Shown here piece after piece: positions 18,297 to 22,676 of a stretch of DNA of 22,676 nucleotides. Position numbers and translations under genes: made by a program. Position 1 is the first letter of the stretch. Every line of letters begins with the position of its first letter. The notes beneath the pieces are model-generated. The model saw only the letters and a list, made by a program, of their open reading frames with translations. It did no database searches and was not told the DNA's origin. The DNA is from Larix sibirica (lineage: Eukaryota; Streptophyta; Pinopsida; Pinales; Pinaceae), in NCBI GenBank assembly GCA_004151065.3, contig NWUY0300001476.1, positions 65,351 to 88,026 on the forward strand. Direction: 5' to 3'.

Positions 18297-20621
18297 TTCC
18301 TACCATTCATAAAAAAAGGTATGCTTTCACCCTCGAACTTGACCTCTCCAAGGCATACGATTGTGTAAATTAGACATTCCTGAGGTTGTTCTTGCTCAAA
18401 ATAGGAATGAATCTAAAGGTAGTGAATTGAGTGATGGGATGGACCTAGTTGTTATCCTTCTTTGTGCTTATAAATGGTTTGCATTACCCTTCCTTTCGAG
18501 CATCTCGTGGGTTTTGTTAGTGGTTTATGTTATCGCCATTCATATTCCTTCTAATTGTATCTTCTCTAAGTAAACTTATAGTTGTGTCCAAATCTTATGG
18601 TGAACTAAAGGGTTTAAAAGTTATAGACGAAGAATTTTTTTCCCACCTTCTATTTGTGGTATATGTTATTCCTTTTGGTAAAGGACCCCTCTCCAACATA
18701 CGAGCAATTAATAGAATATTGCATCTATTCTGCTCAGCAATGGGCATGGTCATTAATAAAAACAAGTCTTATTTTATATAACCGTTTTTCAAGAATGCCT
18801 ATTGAAAATGTGAAGGCTCTGCTCCCTTATCCTGCAAATGTTTTGTCCAATGGCTTCAAATATATTAGTTTTCACCTCAAACCAAATGCTTATAGATTTG
18901 AATATTGGTTATTGTTGTTTAAGAACAATGATACTTACATTTTGGTATGGGTCAATTGGTTCCTCTCTAGGGGGGTGACTTGTCCTCCTCAAATCATTCA
19001 TCGAAACTATTCATGTTTTTTGGGACTCTATAGCTCATATTCCCAATGGGATCTTAACGAAAATCTGCAAATGAAGCTTTAGTTTTCTGTGGATGGGTAG
19101 TCATAGCAGGGAAGGCGTCCCTCTATTAAATTGGTCCAAAATTCCTATTCCTAAGAGCTTAGGGGGTTGGGGGCTTAAAAACATTTACCTATTCTCCCAG
19201 TCGTTCCCTGCCCAAATTCTTTGGAGATTGACCCATAATTTCTCCCTCTGGGGAAAGATAATGAATTCCAAGTATCTAAATGGATTGAAAATGGAGGAAT
19301 GGTTCTATATCCCTCGTAAATCCTCTTAGAAGGGATCCATTTTTTGGAAGTCCTTGGTGGATTCTTTTGAAAATATAGGCCATTGGACAACTTGGAAAAT
19401 AGGTAATGGGAGTAAATTCAAGCTAGGATAGGACCCTTGGTTAGGATCAAAATATCATTTTCATTTGTATCATAATCTAGTGCAACGCCTTCATGACGAA
19501 AACCTATATTTCCTAGATGATGTTTGGACACAAGGCCCTCAAAAAATCGAGTAGTCTAGATGGAAATCCACCTTGGAACTTGGATTGCAAGACGATGAAG
19601 CTAAGGAATGGAATGAATATGTCTCCCTATTGATGTTCAATTTCATGATTTTATCTAAAGAGGAGGAAAAATCCTTATCTTGGTTGAAAAATCCAAACTC
19701 AGGCCATTCAACTGCAAAACTTGGGTATAATGCGAAGGTTGAGTTTCGCTTCTAGAAAAATAAAGAATCATGGTAGGAATTTATTTGGAATCCCTATCCC
19801 TTTAAAGTGTAAAATTGTCTTGTGGTTGGATTTAAATCAAAATCTCCTTACATGGGAAAATGGTTTGAAAAGAGGGTGGATAGGCCCCAATAGAATTAAA
19901 TCCCAGGATACATTGGAATTGACCATAGTTGGAGCTCAATGTTTAGATGTGGTATCAAGTCTCTGTTGTCAAAAGTTTCAAATCCTTTTCCTGCATTTTT
20001 GTATACAAGATTTGGTGTGCCCATAACTCCAATATATTTTAGAATAGTGATGTACCCATGTCATCTACAGTAGGATTGGTATTAAAGCTTTCACGAGAAT
20101 TCTAGGTGGATCTGAAAGAGCCCAAACCTCATATTCCAGTCATGACTCAACTCGATTTACTAATTCCATGGGGGCTCTTCTATGGGGCCAGTTAGGGCCA
20201 ATCGACAATCTGTGGAGTTAGGATCATTCTGTCCCTAAATTTTTCTCACTATTTTCTTCTTTTTTATGCCTCGGGTAGGGGTACCAATATGAAGGCGAAA
20301 TTAGCATCTTAATGGACTCTTGTCCGTTTCACCTCTATGAAAAATATCAATCGGCTTCAAGTCATGGGCGATTTAAAAGTTGTAACTAAATGGGTTAATA
20401 GGATAATTGAAATTGAAAATGTTTGTCTTCATCATCTACTCTAGAAAATCGAGGTTTCTATGAAATCTTCACAATGGAAAAACTTTACCCACGTTTATAG
20501 TGAGATCAACAGAAAGGCCAATGAACTGTCAAAAGAGGCCTTTACACTCCAATTTGGTACTTTTTGCATTGTTGAATTTGTGGATGACGAGGAAGTAGAT
20601 GCCATGACATTTAGTTTCTAA
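18292..20621 (+). pseudogene. L1-type LINE ORF2, right half (RT core to RNase H)
   Basis: Reading begins LPTIHKKRYAFTLELDLSKA, the RT motif with its catalytic Asp. It continues through RASRGFC and LSPFIFLLIVSSLSK to LLFVVYVIPFG. The last is the second catalytic box, normally FxDD, and both Asp are lost. INKNKS and FKYISFHLKPNAYRFE follow, then GVPLLNWSKIPIPKSLGGWG near 19115-19175, then the zf-RVT-like region ending TWENGLKRGWIGPNR near 19900 with its Cys pairs missing. The plant-type RNase H ends in GDLKVVTKWVNR and EINRKANELSKEA before a TAA near 20619. Several stops and frameshifts make it inactive. No clear poly(A) tail follows. Confidence 0.9.
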
Positions 20622-20839
20622 TGTGTTTGATAAACACATTTTTTTCTGATTTTGAATGTTTCATATCCAAGGAAGACTAATGTTTTTTTTTAATGTTTTA
20701 AAAGACAATCAGAAAGACTAAAAAATACAGTTCAATAGTATTCAAGGACGATGAGTCCTTTTATGATTTTGTAGTTTTTTGTTGGATCAGTCCTTTGAAT
20801 CGTAAGATATATATTCTTCCAAAGTATAAATATTTTTTT
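20622..20839. other. AT-rich spacer after the LINE
   Basis: No coding sequence is seen. It contains short T-runs but no poly(A) tail on the plus strand to mark the LINE 3' end. Confidence 0.4.
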
Positions 20840-20866
20840 CTCATATATAATATATATATATATGAG
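20840..20866. repeat. (AT)n tract with palindromic ends
   Basis: CTCATATATA at the left and TATATATGAG at the right enclose an AT microsatellite, so the 27 bp can fold back on itself. It lies immediately before the LINE ORF1 pseudogene. Confidence 0.7.
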
Positions 20867-21609
20867 AAGAATGCAGCTCCAAGAAACGACTACACACAGA
20901 GTCGAGGCTTCATCGTGGTTTTCCCATCTTATACCTCCACCTATACCATGCTTTTCATCTCCCCAAAACATTCATGATCTCCTGGTACATTTCCCACCAT
21001 GCCCTCCCTCTTCAACTCATGATGGAACTTTCCTGGTTGCTTATTCTCAACCCACAACCCCAAATGATGGCCTCTTGGAGGTTTATTTGGGAATCTCATC
21101 TGGATCCATATGTTTTTCACCCAACATCTCTGCTCCTCAAACCTTAAATGAGTGTGTCGACATTCCCACTTCCCTACCCTCTGAACACCGTACTCGCTCC
21201 CATGGAAAACACAAACTCTCGAAGGGCGTTACTAATCCTCGGGCAAAGCGATGGCTACGCTACAGACGATCCAAGTGTATCAAGAAGAATCATTTGGAGA
21301 TGAAGGAGTTCGTGGATCCAGTTCTAATTAAAGATAATATAATATTCTACATTGAAAATGCATTGAAAGGAAGATTCCATTCCCAAATATTTACTGAGGT
21401 TGACTTTAAAAAATAGGTTAGGAGAACATGGGAACAAATTTTGGGTTACATTTTTATGACCCATGTATGTGATCATCGATACATTACATTTGTATTCAAT
21501 TCTATTGACGGGTTAAAAATTGTAATGCATGGCCTTGGTTCTAACGCAATTCAACCCTTACCCTCTTACGGTGGCATGCGGGGTTTGATCCCATTCAGGA
21601 GAGAATTCA

Positions 21610-21641
21610 CACTTTGGTTATACTCTCCCACTTTGGTTATA
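21610..21641 (+). repeat. 19-bp local duplication in the LINE ORF1
   Basis: CACTTTGGTTATA occurs at 21610-21622 and again at 21629-21641. The reading frame changes at this place. Removing one 19-bp unit alone does not restore the frame, so a further indel must be present. Confidence 0.75.
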
Positions 21642-21880
21642 TGATTCAAGATCCCTTGTCTACCCATTGGATATGGGACAATCAGATATTCAAGGTCATA
21701 GGAGAACCCCTAGGAACCTTTCTAAAGGTGGCTCATGAGACAGAATCAAAATTGAACACAATTGTTGCATCTATTTGCGTTGAGATGGACATTTCTTGGG
21801 GTCTGTTGGATGTTATCATGTTTGAATTTGGTGACCAACACTACATGCAAATACTGGACTATAAGAATGAGTTGTTCAAA

Positions 21881-21916
21881 TGCACTGAGTGTAATGACCA
21901 CCTGAAGATAAGTTGT
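21881..21916 (+). other. Shortened CCHC zinc knuckle
   Basis: The residues CTECNDHLKISC give C-x2-C-x2-H-x4-C. The usual LINE ORF1 and Gag spacing is C-x2-C-x4-H-x4-C, so two residues have been lost between the second Cys and the His. Confidence 0.7.
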
Positions 21917-22393
21917 CCTTAAAATAAATATGAAGAGGTAGGGGATACCCATTTGTTTATGATTCCCTCTAATTTTGGGACTGACTCTTTATACAATGTA
22001 CATAAAATGAAAAGGGTGGAGGAGGACAATATGGATACAAAGCAGGAGAAGCTACAAGCATACCACGCTAGGTTAAATGAGGAATTCAAATAATTCACAT
22101 CCCTTATGATATAGAAAATCAAGATTCTGGAAGGGAACATTCTTTCCTTGTGGGGATTCATCTAACACACCCAGTGTCACATTAACTTAACTTACATAAT
22201 AATATTTTTTTAAATATTACATGCATAATGCTCATATGCATTATTTAAGCTAACGTGCATCAAGGCATAGCAAAGGCATATTAAATGAATTTTCAAGCGA
22301 AAGCTTATAATTAATTCTAATTTCACTTCATCATTGATTCACATATTAAATATTTCCCACTAAAAATATCTTATATTGGACCCATAATAAATT

Positions 22394-22412
22394 AAAAGTT
22401 GGACCAACTTTT
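22394..22412. repeat. Perfect 19-bp palindrome
   Basis: AAAAGTTGG and CCAACTTTT are exact reverse complements around one A. Confidence 0.85.
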
Positions 22413-22576
22413 CTAGTAAATCCTTTACTAAAAAACTGCGCAGTAAATATTCTATTAAAAACTACATAGTAAAATTTTATAGTGAAGACCACGCAATAAA
22501 ACCATATTAAGAATTGTGCACTAATAGGCACTTAGATTTATTAGAATGGCAATTACAATCTATTATAATGGAAAAC

Positions 22577-22598
22577 CTGTGCAGTAAAACCTGCACAG
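22577..22598. repeat. Inverted repeat CTGTGCAG / CTGCACAG
   Basis: Eight-base arms pair perfectly around the loop TAAAAC. A related self-complementary CTGCGCAG lies at 22436-22443. Confidence 0.8.
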
Positions 22599-22676
22599 TA
22601 AGAATTATCTGCCCAATAAATACTAAGTTAAGGAGTGCACAAATAAAAACCTTTAACAGTTGTTAATTATATTCTT

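Larger units (their letters stand above)
20862..22160 (+). pseudogene. LINE ORF1 pseudogene (DUF4283-like, zinc knuckle)
   Basis: The first frame (20862-21416) has a Pro/Ser-rich leader, then a basic stretch RAKRWLRYRRSKCIKK, then IENALKGRFHSQIFTEVDFK. A TAG at 21414 replaces the usual Trp of the next residues (VRRTWEQILGY). The frame runs on to 21644 as a DUF4283-like RNA-binding domain. After a frameshift it continues with THWIWDNQIFKVIGEPLGTF, ICVEMDISWGLLDVIM and LDYKNELFKC up to a knuckle at 21881-21916. In plant L1 elements ORF1 binds element RNA. It lies downstream of the other LINE's ORF2 end, so it belongs to a different copy whose ORF2 is not in the window. The Lys/Glu-rich tail fades by about 22160. 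Confidence 0.8.
22165..22676. other. AT-rich end of window, no gene seen
   Basis: No credible coding sequence is found. Short palindromes and repeated AGTAAA words cluster between 22394 and 22602 (see the separate entries). Membership of a MITE or an LTR is possible but no termini can be fixed. Confidence 0.4.

Noticed and set aside
19175-19390. Minus-strand 71-aa ORF
   Set aside because: It is a shadow of the LINE ORF2 sequence, which reads clearly on the plus strand.
18292-22160. One intact LINE covering ORF2 and ORF1
   Set aside because: The ORF order is reversed for a single element, and ORF2 ends at about 20621 before ORF1 begins.

Overview
This window looks like intergenic DNA from a large plant nuclear genome. 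It is about two-thirds A+T by eye and packed with old, nested retrotransposons. The plant signs are L1-type LINEs whose second ORF ends in a zf-RVT-like region and a plant-type RNase H, a Ty3/gypsy element with a GPY/F and chromodomain-like tail, and a long-LTR element primed by a tRNA-Asp-type primer binding site. A gymnosperm or another big-genome seed plant would fit, but nothing seen here fixes the species. I find no intact cellular gene and no RNA gene. Every recognisable protein is retroelement-derived and broken by stops, frameshifts or lost catalytic residues.

Layout. 1-480: unassigned, with a perfect 21-bp palindrome. 571-889: a CpG-bearing open stretch split by an N, possibly an exon fragment. 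890-2363: AT-rich, ending in about 50 bp that look like the 3' end of an LTR. 2364-5219 (minus): Ty3/gypsy element 1, with nucleocapsid, protease, RT, RNase H and integrase readable in order; its integrase is cut at 2363. 5220-8465 (minus): Ty3/gypsy element 2, a chromovirus-like copy with a candidate 203-bp 3' LTR and a polypurine tract, apparently inserted in element 1's gag and truncated at an N. 8584-9010 and 18292-20621 (plus): two halves of one LINE ORF2. 9011-18291: an LTR-retrotransposon complex that splits the LINE. It holds a partial LTR (A, 9011-9377), an N, an island of higher GC with a decayed antisense ORF (9560-10266), a full LTR (B, 10267-12983), a 2.57-kb internal region with no readable pol, and a second full LTR (C, 15554-18291). 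20862-22160 (plus): a LINE ORF1 pseudogene (DUF4283-like plus zinc knuckle) from another LINE copy. 22165-22676: AT-rich sequence with short inverted repeats.

How the parts relate. The history can be partly ordered: element 2 entered element 1, and the long-LTR complex entered the LINE. Removing the complex and one copy of a decayed 5-bp target duplication rejoins the LINE reading frame. The long-LTR element has what reverse transcription needs in cis (LTRs, PBS, PPT) but no visible polymerase, so it was probably mobilised in trans by a relative. Four single Ns sit at or near discontinuities and probably mark scaffold gaps, so structures spanning 642, 4122, 8466 and 9378 should be treated with caution. 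The least explained parts are the non-autonomous long-LTR element, the decayed antisense ORF beside LTR B, and the 118-aa ORF inside the element. I see no convincing evidence of a new defence or metabolic system.
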